From: CAVVZJ01 sp963752755
GTDB taxonomy: Bacteria > Planctomycetota > Planctomycetia > Isosphaerales > Isosphaeraceae
Assembly: GCA_963752755.1 (NCBI GenBank)
Contig: CAVVZJ010000001.1
Location: 2,604,001-2,668,000, forward strand
Direction of reading: 5' to 3'
DNA length: 64,000 nucleotides
Shown here: positions 55,886 to 64,000 of the stretch, piece after piece
How positions within the stretch are numbered: the stretch's first letter is position 1
Layout of the letters: the number at the start of each line of letters is the position of its first letter
Notes under the pieces: model-generated
Database searches by the model: none
Told to the model about the DNA's origin: nothing
What the model saw: only the letters and a program-made list of their open reading frames with translations
Made by a program: the position numbers and the translations under genes

Positions 55886-56899
55886 ATGTCACGTCGTCGC
55901 GGCTTCACCCTGATCGAGTTGCTGGTGGTCATCGCGATCATCGGCGTGTTGATTGCGCTGCTCTTGCCGGCTGTGCAGGCGGCCCGCGAGGCGGCCCGCC
56001 GCGCCCAGTGCGTCAACAACCTGAAGCAGATCGGCCTGGCCATGCACAACTATCATGACCAGGTGAACAGTTTCCCGCCGGCACGCAAGGGCTGCTGCTG
56101 GGGCACCTGGAACCTCTTCATCCTGCCGTTCATCGAGCAGACACCGCTGTTCAACGCCTGGAACTCAGCAGGCAATAATCTGGTCGGCCCCGACGGCAAT
56201 TTCCGCTACTTCGGCCTCGCGAACCAGACAGTGGCCAACACCGTCATCAACAGCTACCTCTGCCCGAGTGACCTCGGCGGTAACGCCAATAACCCCATCT
56301 CGCGCACCGTCAACAACGTGCTTTACAAGTGCCGGTTCCGGAATTACGTGGTCAACCTCGGCAACACCAATATCGGCCAGATGGACTTTCCGGCCAACTC
56401 GACCCCGAAGGTGATCCTCTTCCTCGGGGCCCCATTCTATGACATGGGATCGCCGAACGTCGACATCCAGCCCGCCTCCACCTACTTTCCCGGCCGCAAC
56501 ACGCGGAGCATCGTCGGCATCAACACACTCACCGATGGGACCTCGAACACGCTGGCGGCCTCGGAAGTGATCATGTCCCAGGGGACCGGCGATCTTCGCG
56601 GCTTCACCCAGTGGGGCGATGCCGTCGGCTTCATGGGCCAGACAACTCCCAACAGCACATCGCCCGATGTGCATGACTGGTGCACCAACTGGACCAACGG
56701 TCCGCCACTCCAGTGCATCGCCAGCCCCCTGACCGGCAACGACAAGTATTATGCCGCCCGTAGCCGACACCCCGGCGGTGTGAACGCCGCCATGTGCGAC
56801 GGCAGCGTCAAGTTCTTCAAGAACAGCGTCAACCTCTTCATCTGGCGTGGTCTGACCACGTCCAACGGCGGCGAGGTGATCAGCGCCGACGCCTACTGA
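55886..56899 (+). CDS. DUF1559 domain-containing type IV pilin-like protein
   Basis: 337 residues, intact. The N-terminus is a prepilin leader and helix (GFTLIELLVVIAIIGVLIAL) followed by LLPAVQAAREAARRAQCVNN, the family hallmark. The DUF1559 body has LKQIGLAMHNYHD, ILPFIEQTPLFNAWN, NSYLCPSD and SRHPGGVNAAMCDGSVKFFK. It is processed by a prepilin peptidase and assembled outside the inner membrane; function unknown. The protein ends GGEVISADAY at a normal family position, but the TGA stop codon is also the first triplet of the neighbouring insertion sequence. Confidence 0.92.
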   Translation: MSRRRGFTLIELLVVIAIIGVLIALLLPAVQAAREAARRAQCVNNLKQIGLAMHNYHDQVNSFPPARKGCCWGTWNLFILPFIEQTPLFNAWNSAGNNLVGPDGNFRYFGLANQTVANTVINSYLCPSDLGGNANNPISRTVNNVLYKCRFRNYVVNLGNTNIGQMDFPANSTPKVILFLGAPFYDMGSPNVDIQPASTYFPGRNTRSIVGINTLTDGTSNTLAASEVIMSQGTGDLRGFTQWGDAVGFMGQTTPNSTSPDVHDWCTNWTNGPPLQCIASPLTGNDKYYAARSRHPGGVNAAMCDGSVKFFKNSVNLFIWRGLTTSNGGEVISADAY

Positions 56900-58380
56900 G
56901 CTCGACTTTGTACGTTTTTCGCTCACGATAAGGGAGATGGAGGCACGGCCGTGATCCCTCGCTACGATGGGTTTGACACACCAGACCATCACGGCGACGG
57001 AGTGCGCGGCCATGCCCCCATCCGATCTGATTCTATCGCTCCTTGAGGTCTTTCGCCCCGAATTCTCCGGCCCGACCTGGGACAAGGTCCTGCCCTTGGT
57101 CGTCGGCACCCTCTTGGCCCGCGGGCGGCGGACCGTGGCCGCCGCCCTCCGGCAGGTCGGATTGGACCAAGAGAACGACTTCAGCAAGTACCACCACGTC
57201 TTGAACCGCGCCGCCTGGTCGCCCCTGCGACTGGCCCGACGCCTGCTCCACCTGCTGGTCCAGATCTTCCTCCTCACCGGCGGCCGGCTGAGCTTCGTCA
57301 TCGACGAGACCCTGGAGCGGCGTTGGGGCCGACGCATCCGGCTCCGCGGCCACTATCGCGACCCGCTGGCCTCCAGCAAGGCCCGCTCGGTGGCCGCCAG
57401 CGGCATCCGCTGGATCGTCCTGTCGCTGGTCCTCACCCCGCCCTGGACCACCCGCCCCTGGGCCCTGCCGGTCTTGAGCGTGCCAAGCCCGACCCCCGCG
57501 GTCAGCGCCCGGCTCGGTCGCCGGCACAAGACGATCGCGGTGTGGGCCCGCCAGATGATCGCCTGCCTGAGACGCTGGCCGCTGGGGGTGGACCCGACGG
57601 TCGTCGGCGACGGGACTTACAGCGTCATCGAGTTGGGGCTGAAGTGTCGTCGTCGCGACGTGCGGCTGATCGCCCCGTTGCGGCTCGACGCCCGACTGTT
57701 CGCGCCACCGCCGGCCCGCCGCGCCGGGACGATCGGGCGGCCCCCCAAGGTCGGGCCACGGTTGCCGAACCTGGCGGACGTCCTGATCGACTCGACGACG
57801 GCTTGGGAGCCCGCGACCTTGCGGTGGTACGGCGGCACCGAGCGGGTCCTGGAGTTGGCAACCGGGACGGCGTGGTGGTATCACCCGGGCTTCGAGCCGC
57901 TGCCGATCCGCTGGGTGATCAGCCGCGACCCGCGGGGGAGCTCGAACCCCGCCCCTGGTTCTCGACGGCACCCAACGACGCGGCGGCGGCAATCGTGGAG
58001 CAATTCGTGCTCCGCTGGCCGCTGGAGGTGACCTTTGAGGAGTCGCGGGCCCACCTCGGCATCGAGACGCAGCGGCAGTGGTCGGACCTGGCGGTCGCGC
58101 GGGAGACGCCCTGCCTGCTGGGCCTGTACTCGCTGGTCGCGGCCCTCGGTTGGGCCCTGCATCGGGAGCGACCGATCGCGTTGCGCACGGCATCCTGGTA
58201 TCCGAAGGCGGCGGCGACGTTCTCCGATGTGCTGGCCGCGGTTCGCCGTCACTGCTGGAGCAGCCTGGATATCCGGATATCCGGGAGTGACCCCAGCCGT
58301 GTGGAAATTCCCAGGGCTCATCTGGATCGCCTGAGGAACGCGGCTTGCTACTCACACTGACACGTACAAAGTCGAGCTCA
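56897..58380 (+). mobile_element. IS4/IS701-like insertion sequence, 1,484 bp
   Basis: Perfect 19-bp terminal inverted repeats, TGAGCTCGACTTTGTACGT at 56897-56915 and its complement at 58362-58380, enclose one transposase gene. No target duplication can be seen, because the right end abuts another IS directly. The left repeat begins with the TGA that ends the DUF1559 gene. Confidence 0.88.
56967..58360 (+). CDS. DDE transposase, IS4/IS701-like (one frameshift)
   Basis: About 464 residues. DDE-type blocks: LSFVIDETLERRWGRRIRLR with the first Asp, ARLGRRHKTIAVWARQMI, DPTVVGDGTYSVIELGLKCR with the second Asp and FVLRWPLEVTFEESRAHLG with the catalytic Glu. A one-base shift near 57942 separates WVISRDPRG from ELEPRPWFSTAPND. 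Starts are possible at 56967 (MGLTHQ) or 57012 (MPPSDLIL). Repair of one base would give a complete enzyme, so the element may be active or recently active. Confidence 0.85.
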
Positions 58381-58521
58381 GAGGCTATCCGGTAATTGCT
58401 TTTCGCATTTCCTGAGACTGTAGCAACAAAGTAGTCGCGACCCCGCCCTGTCGCGTGTAAACCGTCCTTCTGGCGAGGATCTCGTCAGGAGGGACCGGTT
58501 ATGGATCGGCCAGGCGACTAT

Positions 58522-59459
58522 GAGGCTATCCGGTAATCCTCAGAGTTTGTAAACTCTTACCAAGTCAGGAGGTCCGCGAGTTACACCAACGATGGAGCAC
58601 ACCCCGATGCGAAAGCCCTATCCCTCCGACCTCACCGACGAGCAGTGGCAGATCATCGAGCCGCTGATCCCCGTCAGCCGCGTGGGACGACCCCGGGAGG
58701 TCGAGATCCGGGAGGTGCTCAACGCCATCTTCTACCTCAACCGCAGCGGCTGCCAGTGGGACATGCTGCCCCATGACCTGCCGGCCCGGAGCACCGTCCA
58801 CGACTACTTCCAGCAGTGGCGGGCCGACGGCACCTGGCAGCGGATCAACGATGCCCTGCGACAAGAGGTGCGTCAGGCCGCCGGGCGTGATCCGAACCCC
58901 AGTGCCGGGAGCATCGACAGCCAGACCGTCAAGGGGACGGAGATCGGGGGCGTGCGGGGGTACGACGGCGGCCAGAAGATCCGGGGGACGAAGCGTCACA
59001 TCATCGTGGACACGTTGGGTTTGCTGCTGGTCGTGATGGTCACGGCGGCCTCGGCCGACGACGGCACGGCGGCCCCGGAGGTCTTGGGCCGACTGACCAC
59101 CGAGCACCGCACTCGGTTGGCGAAGTTGTGGGCCGACCAGAAGTACCACAATCATGCGCTGGAGTCCTGGTTGAAGAAGACGGGAGCCGGCTACGTGATT
59201 GAGGTGGTGGAGCGACCTGTCGGTGCGCAGGGGTTCGTGCTGTTGCACCGTCGCTGGGTGGTGGAGCGGAGCTTCGCCTGGCTGGGGCGGTATCGCCGAC
59301 ACAGCCGGGACTACGAAAGGTCGCCCGAATCGAGCGCGGCAATGATCCAGGTCAGTTCGATTCATCGAATGCTTAGAATTTTGAAACCTGATCAAACGAA
59401 GAAGCCGGTTCCCTTCAAGTATCCCAGGGAAAAACGGAAATCAATTACCGGATAGCCTC
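58522..59459 (+). mobile_element. IS5-family copy A, complete, 938 bp
   Basis: Terminal repeats GAGGCTATCCGGTAAT (58522-58537) and the exact complement (59444-59459). It is flanked by TAT at 58519-58521 and TAT at 59460-59462, a 3-bp target duplication. Removing element and one TAT restores the reading frame of the ISL3-like transposase. Confidence 0.92.
58592..59455 (+). CDS. IS5-family transposase, copy A (intact)
   Basis: 287 residues in one frame. N-terminal DUF4096-type domain: YPSDLTDEQWQIIEPLIPVS, then NAIFYLNRSGCQWDMLPHDL. The DDE domain has IDSQTVKGTEIGG (first Asp), KRHIIVDTLGLLLVVMVTAA (second Asp nearby), and RRWVVERSFAWLGRYRRHSR with the catalytic Glu. Length and blocks fit a complete IS5-family enzyme, so this copy may still move. 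It is the youngest insertion on its side of the stack. Confidence 0.92.
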   Translation: MEHTPMRKPYPSDLTDEQWQIIEPLIPVSRVGRPREVEIREVLNAIFYLNRSGCQWDMLPHDLPARSTVHDYFQQWRADGTWQRINDALRQEVRQAAGRDPNPSAGSIDSQTVKGTEIGGVRGYDGGQKIRGTKRHIIVDTLGLLLVVMVTAASADDGTAAPEVLGRLTTEHRTRLAKLWADQKYHNHALESWLKKTGAGYVIEVVERPVGAQGFVLLHRRWVVERSFAWLGRYRRHSRDYERSPESSAAMIQVSSIHRMLRILKPDQTKKPVPFKYPREKRKSITG

Positions 59460-61718
59460 TATGTCCCGGACGCCACCGAGGGGATCACCCGGGTCGAGGA
59501 CCTGCCTACCCCGCGAGTCGAACGCCGCAGCCGCGACTTCCGCAGCCGCAAGTGCCCCCGCTGCGGCCGATCGGCCCCGCGCTGCAACCAAGGGCAGCGG
59601 ACCCTCCATGATCTCGGCGACACCCGGACCGGCCGGCCGATCGACATCGTGGTCACCTACTCCAAGCATCGCTGCCCCGACTGCCGCCGGTGCTTCAACG
59701 CCGACCTGGCCGACCTGGCCCTGCCCCAATGCCACTACACCCATCGGGTGCAGCCGACGGCTGTCCGTCTGGTCGTCGAGGACGGCCTGCCGTATCGGTC
59801 GGCGAGTTGGCACCGCTGGCGCGATCACCGCGTCTTCGTCCCCCACGCCACGATCCAGAACTGGGTCGAGGCCGGGGGGGAAAAGGCGGCCCGCCGCATC
59901 GAGGCCGACTCCCTCGCCCGCGGCCTTGAGAGCTCCAGCGGCGACATCGCCGTCGATGAGCTGTACGACGGCCCGTTCTGCGTTTTGTCGCTGGTCGATA
60001 ACCAGACCTTCACACGGCTGATGTACCGGGTCCTGGAGAAGGACCCGACCCGGGATGACATCCGCGCCTTGCTCCGCGACTTCAAGGCCCACTGCGATGC
60101 TCGTGGCCTGACGATCCGAGGCGTCACCGCCGACGGCTCGAACCTCGATCCGGCTCCCTTGGCGGCGGTCTTCCCCAGTGTGCCCCATCAGGTCTGTCGG
60201 TTCCCCGTCCTCAAAGAGATCACCAAGGCCGTGCGGCACGCGTTGGCGAAGCTCCGCAAGGAGATGCAGGCCCGGCTGCCCAAGCGACACGGGGTGTAAG
60301 AAGGACCAACCCGGGAGGTGCGACGAGCCAAACGCCAGGAGCAACGGATCGACGACCTCTTCGAGCACCGACACCTGTTCGTCCGGAAGAAGCTCACGGC
60401 CGCCGAGGGGCGGAGGTTGCGGCGGATCACACGAGGCCTGACCCAACTGCGAACCCTGCGGTCGATCCTCGACGAGGTCTACCGCTTGTTCGACCGCCGC
60501 TGCCGAGCGGCTACGGCCTTGGCCCGCCTGGCGAAGCTGCGGGCGCGAGTGCGACGCTTCAAGCGGATCGGCCGGGCCCGGGAGAAGCTGTACACGCCGA
60601 ACCTGGAGAAGGCGCTGACGTACCTGGACGACACGCTGTTGCCGGGGACGAGCAACGCGGTGGAGCGGGGCAACCGCCGCTACCGCAAAGCCCAGCGGAG
60701 CGTCTACTCGGTACGGACGGCGGAGCCCATCCGGCAGCGAATGGCCTTGGACATGCACCGGGAGCAGCGGGCCGAGGGCCGGTCACGGACCACGAAAGCC
60801 CTGCATCAAGCCCGTGCGGGACCGTGAAGGTCATCTACTTTGCTGCTACAGTCTCCATTTCCTTGGGATATTTGAAGGAGACCGGCTTCTTCCCTGGATC
60901 ACATTTCAAGAGCCAGAGCATCCGATGAATCGAACTGACCGGGATCATCGCCTCGCTCGATCCGGGCGACCTCTCGTAGTCCCGGCTGTGTCGGCGATAT
61001 CGCCCCAGCCAGGCGAAGCTCCGCTCCACCACCCAGCGGCGGTGCGGCAGCACGAAACCCTTGGCATCGGCGGGTCGCGCCACCACCTCAATCTCGTAGC
61101 CGGCCTCCGTCTCCTTCAACCACGCCTCCAGCACATGATTGTGGTCCTGCTGGTCGGCCCACAACTTCGCCAACCGCGTGCCGGGCTCAGCGGTCAGTCG
61201 GCCCAGGACCTCGGGGGCGACCGTGCCATCGTCGGCCGCGGCCGCCGTGACCATCAACCACCAGCAGCAAGCCCAACGTGTCCACGCTGATGTGACGCCG
61301 TCACCCGGATCTTCTTACCGCCGTCGTACCCCCGCACGCCCCCGATCTCCGTGCCCTTGACGATCTGGCTGTCGATACTCCCGGCGCTGGGGTTCGGATC
61401 ACGTCCGGCGGCCTGACGCCCCTGTTGTCGCAGGGCATCGTTGATCCGTTGCCAGGTGCCGTCATTCTTCCCCTGGGTGAAGGAGTCGTTGACGGTGCTC
61501 CGGGCCGGCAGGTCATGGGGCAGCATGTCCCACTGGCAGCCGCTATGGTTGATGTAGAAGCTGGCGTTGAGCACCTCCCGGAGCTCGACCTCACGGGGCC
61601 GTCCCACCCGGCGGACAGGGATCAACGGCTCGATGATCTGCCACGGCTCGTCGGTCAGGTCGAAGGACTACAGCGCAAGTTGAGCCGACTTGAGGCCCCG
61701 ACCGCCTCGGAAGTATGC

Positions 61719-62974
61719 CAGGGAAACGGCATCTTATCTCATGTCTTGAACAGGACTTTCTCCCGGTACTCCTCACTCAAGGCACCCTTCAGCCGCTTGG
61801 TCCCGATCCCACGTCGGCACCCGCTCTCACGCTTCAGTAAACCAAGGGCGAACCGCCGGATCACACTCACGTTCGCCGCCGCGTGGCCCGTTCGCACCCG
61901 AGACTCATCCTCCCGGAAGCTCACATCCAGTTGCCAATGCAGTTGATTCTCGATACTCCAATGGCCCCGCACGGCCTCGGCGAACTCCTTCGCCGACAAC
62001 CCCCGGCTCAGGATGTAGTACCGCCCCTCCAGGCTGGTTCGCCCCCGGGAATCCGTTGGCTCCGAGAACGTCACGCCCACGGCACACAGGTCCTGCCACA
62101 GGCCCTCCGGATCGACCCCCTCCGGGGCTGGGAAGACCGCAGAGGTGCGGACCTCCCGACGACCGTGCCCCTTCTCGTCGGTCCGATGCTCATCGATCCG
62201 CTCGGCATCCTGCTCCAGGCCCTCGTCGATGGCCTCGCGGACCTGAGCCTAGAGCGTCGGCTGGTTCTCCTTGACGGCCAACACGTCGTCGCCGCCGCGT
62301 TCCCGAACCTTCGCAGCGATCGCCTTCTGGCAGCCCATGGCGTCGATCGTCACCACCGCTCCGGAGAGTTCCAGCAACCCCAGTAACTCGGGGATCGCCG
62401 TGATCTCGTTGGACTTCTCGTCCACGACCACCTGGCCCAGCGACAGCTTGTTCTCGGTCGCCCAGGCCGAGACCATGTGGATCGCCGCCTTGCCGTCCTG
62501 CCGGTTGTAGGAGCCCCCCAAGGTCTTGCCGTCGATGGCGACCAACCGCTTGGCGGTGACCTCCTGCACGGCCTGCATCCAACCCAACAGGGCCTTCTCG
62601 AAGGCCGCCGGGTCGAGCCGGGCCAGGACGCGGCGGATGGTGTCCTCGGAGGGGATGCCGGGGCTGAGGTCGAGGACGCGGGCCAGCCAGGTCCGGCGGT
62701 CGATGCCGAACTCGTGGATGGCGGCGAAGGAGTCGGCCCCGGAGAGGACGCCGCAGACGGCGATGAAGGCGATGTTGATCAGGGGGTGCTTGCGGGTCCG
62801 CTCGACGCGGGGATCGGTGAGGTCTCGGAAGTGGTCGTGGAAGGCGGCGGGTCCGTCGCTGGGCATGATCGCGTCCATCGGGGTCGGGAGATGACACTCG
62901 TGGTGAGCCCCCGTTGTACGCCGACGAACTTCCTCCAAGCTACGTCAGATCGCTATCTTGATGCGGCGGCCCTG
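61719..62974 (-). mobile_element. ISAs1-family insertion sequence with 10-bp target duplication, 1,256 bp
   Basis: The ends start CAGGG, as is typical of ISAs1, with an imperfect inverted repeat that includes GCATC inside both ends. The flanks are GGAAGTATGC at 61709-61718 and GGAAGTATGC at 62975-62984, a perfect 10-bp duplication. It sits between the left end and the transposase gene of the IS701 element. Confidence 0.9.
61739..62878 (-). pseudogene. ISAs1-family transposase with one in-frame amber stop
   Basis: 379 codons in one frame from MDAIMPSDG. N-terminal DDE_Tnp_1-associated region: FRDLTDPRVERTRKHPLINI, AFIAVCGVLSGADSFAAI. Catalytic blocks: RLVAIDGKTLGGSYNRQDGK (first Asp), VVTIDAMGCQKAIAAKVRER (second Asp) and VRGHWSIENQLHWQLDVSFR (Glu). 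The only defect is TAG at 62249-62251, between VKENQPTL and AQVREAIDE. A one-base change (for example to a Tyr codon) would restore it. Confidence 0.88.
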
Positions 62975-62980
62975 GGAAGT

Positions 62981-64000
62981 ATGCTGCCCTTCGTCATTTA
63001 CGGAGGGACACGCGTGGACGTGCAACCGCTCCGCAAGATCAAGCCTCGGCTTCGGCAGTTCCTCAAGCGGTTCGACCACTGCTTCCCGCGCAAGGACACC
63101 CGCGCCCACCGGCCGGTCTACGTCTCCGGCCAGCTCTCGGACATCCCCGAGAAGAGCGTCGAACCCATCGCCATCAACGCCGGCGTGCCCGTGCGGACCC
63201 TCCAGGAGTTCCTCAGCCAGCACGCCTGGGACCACGACGAGGCGCCGACCGCCTCCAGCAGATCGTCCGCGACGAGCACGCCGGACCCAACTCCATCGCC
63301 GTCTTCGACGAGACCAGCGACGTCAAGAAAGGAAACCAGCCCCCCGGCGTCCAGCGGCAAGGGTGCGGCTCCGTGGGCAAGACCGAGAACTGCATCGTCA
63401 CCGTCCACCTCGCCTACGCTCGCGACGGCTTCCCCTGCCTGCTCGACGGCGAGCGGTTCTGGCCCGCGGCCTGGTCCGACGACCGCGACCGCGGCCGCGA
63501 GGCGGGCATCCCGGACGCCATGCGCTACCGGCCGAAGTGGAAGATCGCCCTGGAGCTGTACGACCGCGCGAAGGGCAACGGCCTGCACTTCGCGTGGGCG
63601 ACCTTCGACGAGGGCTACGGCGGCAAGCCCGAGTTCCTGCGAGAGCTGACGGTGCGGTCTCAGAAGTTCGTGGGCGAGGTGCCGCGGAACTTCCTGGGCG
63701 GGGTCAACCCGCCGCGGGTCGGGAACCGGCCGTACCATAAGCACCGCCGCGGCCGAGGCCGCAAGGTCCCCCGCCTGGCCAGCGGCCGCCGGCCCGCCCG
63801 CCGGGTGGACCCGATGCTCGCCGACCCCCGCCTGCGCGACCCGCCCTGGCGGCGGTACCGCGTCCAGGACGGGCCCAAGGGGCCGAGGATCTGGGAGGTC
63901 AAACACGTGCGGTTCCACCCCGTCGGCGGCGACGGCCTGCCGGGCGAGCCGCTGCACCTGGTCGTGGCCCGCGACGTCCTGGACCCCGACGCGATGAAGT
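62981..64000 (+). CDS. IS701-family transposase (one frameshift, C-terminus beyond window)
   Basis: The start ATG at 62981 lies inside the ISAs1 target duplication and is preserved. Family blocks: DHCFPRKDTRAHRPVYVSGQ, LSDIPEKSVEPIAINAGVPV, RTLQEFLSQHAWDHDEA. After a shift near 63243 the frame continues SIAVFDETSDVKKGNQPPGV with the first catalytic Asp, then VGKTENCIVTVHLAYARDGF and FAWATFDEGYGGKPEFLREL. It is open to the last base. Its promoter side has been separated from the IS end by the 1.26-kb ISAs1 insertion. Confidence 0.88.

Larger units (their letters stand above)
58501..60827 (+). pseudogene. ISL3-like transposase, interrupted by IS5 copy A and an in-frame stop
   Basis: It starts at ATG 58501 behind AGGAGGG. 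After seven codons (MDRPGDY) the IS5 copy A is inserted. Translation resumes in frame at 59463 with VPDATEGITRVED, then a zinc-ribbon region (KCPRCGRSAPRC ... HRCPDCRRCFNADLADL). The DDE domain follows (DIAVDELYDGPFCVLSLVDN; GVTADGSNLD; GTSNAVERGNRRYRKAQRSV). An in-frame TAA at 60297-60299 lies between LPKRHGV and EGPTREVRRAKRQ. Even without the insertion, the enzyme would be truncated. Confidence 0.82.
58414..60855 (+). mobile_element. ISL3-like insertion sequence with 8-bp target duplication
   Basis: Terminal repeats start GAGACTGTAGCAACAAAGTAG (left, 58414) and, on the complement, GAGACTGTAGCAGCAAAG (right end 60855). The flanks are CATTTCCT at 58406-58413 and CATTTCCT at 60856-60863, a perfect 8-bp direct repeat as expected of the ISL3 family. 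The target is the 3' end of the IS5 copy B transposase. The element is itself interrupted by IS5 copy A. Confidence 0.88.
58385..61661 (-). pseudogene. IS5-family transposase, copy B, interrupted
   Basis: Two pieces: 61661-60864 (DLTDEPWQIIEPLIPVRRVG to SFKYP) and 58413-58385. Joining them across one copy of the 8-bp duplication gives the end FKYPKEMRKAITG, parallel to FKYPREKRKSITG in copy A. A deletion near 61297 and an insertion near 61260 cancel. About 12 N-terminal residues are missing. It cannot be expressed as a whole. Confidence 0.82.
58381..61667 (-). mobile_element. IS5-family copy B, split by an ISL3-like element and cut by IS701
   Basis: One terminal repeat, GAGGCTATCCGGTAAT, is at 58381-58396 and directly abuts the neighbouring IS. 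The element continues at 60864 after the ISL3-like insertion and runs to about 61667, where the first codons of its transposase and its other terminal repeat are lost at the edge of IS701. If the reading is right, the missing end should lie beyond the right edge of this window. Confidence 0.8.
61668..64000 (+). mobile_element. IS701-family insertion sequence, split by ISAs1, continuing beyond the window
   Basis: The left end is placed at about 61668 (CTACAGCGCAAGTTG), where homology to IS5 copy B stops, give or take a few bases. About 50 bp later the ISAs1 element is inserted; the transposase gene follows at 62981 and runs off the window. The right end is not visible. Confidence 0.65.

Noticed and set aside
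62477..63649. Plus-strand frame through the ISAs1 element joined to the IS701 transposase
   Set aside because: The first half is antisense to the ISAs1 transposase; only the part from 62981 belongs to the IS701 gene.

Overview
The window looks like chromosome of a high-GC planctomycete, most likely of the Isosphaeraceae (inference from gene content). The markers are a DUF1559 pilin-like protein with a small lipoprotein partner, paired DUF1501 and DUF1549/DUF1553 proteins, TPR/FG-GAP/UnbV surface proteins, 'TDAGL' leucine-rich repeats, two PEP-CTERM proteins and a planctomycete-type ECF sigma factor. There are no rRNA genes, one tRNA and no CRISPR array.

Layout. 1-10.2 kb (minus): two very large beta-rich, membrane-anchored proteins of unknown function, heavily frameshifted. 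10.4-20.3 kb: inositol-monophosphatase-like enzyme, a membrane protein with HEAT-like C-terminus, a GT-C-like multispanning protein, a TLDc-like PEP-CTERM protein, a ROK sugar kinase, an ECF sigma factor, a MITE-like repeat and a small membrane protein. 20.9-31.9 kb: an unknown planctomycete protein, a membrane HExxH protein, then the same-strand set DUF1501 - LRR - DUF1549/1553 - TPR/FG-GAP/UnbV. 31.9-41.1 kb: an alpha-glucan/trehalose cluster (glgX, treS, treY, malQ; no treZ in the window). 41.1-43.3 kb: membrane protein and alpha/beta hydrolase upstream of malQ. 43.5-44 kb: tRNA-Glu(CTC) followed by a stub of a tyrosine integrase. 44.2-55.8 kb: mostly intact genes (UPF0178, discoidin-like PEP-CTERM, secreted protein, PIG-L deacetylase, TlpA-like thioredoxin lipoprotein, Gfo/Idh oxidoreductase, LRR lipoprotein, an intact TPR/FG-GAP/UnbV paralogue). 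55.9-64 kb: a DUF1559 protein whose stop codon is the first triplet of an insertion sequence, then a stack of transposons.

The most striking structure is that stack (56.9-64.0 kb). An IS4/IS701-like element abuts an IS5-family copy. That copy is split by an ISL3-like element with a perfect 8-bp target duplication. The ISL3-like element is itself split by a second IS5-family copy with a 3-bp duplication. The far end of the first IS5 copy is cut by an IS701 element, and that is split by an ISAs1 element with a perfect 10-bp duplication. The order of insertion can be read directly.

How genes may work together: GlgX releases maltodextrins from glycogen, MalQ redistributes them, TreY makes maltooligosyl trehalose and TreS interconverts maltose and trehalose, so 31.9-41.1 kb is a storage-glucan/trehalose module. 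The DUF1501/LRR/DUF1553/FG-GAP set and the second FG-GAP/LRR pair (51-55 kb) are probably envelope systems of unknown substrate.

Caution on quality: nearly all long genes in 1-43 kb carry one to about ten single-base frameshifts, with good homology resuming in another frame, whereas 46-56 kb is clean. I regard most of these as sequence errors, and give single gene spans with approximate frameshift positions.
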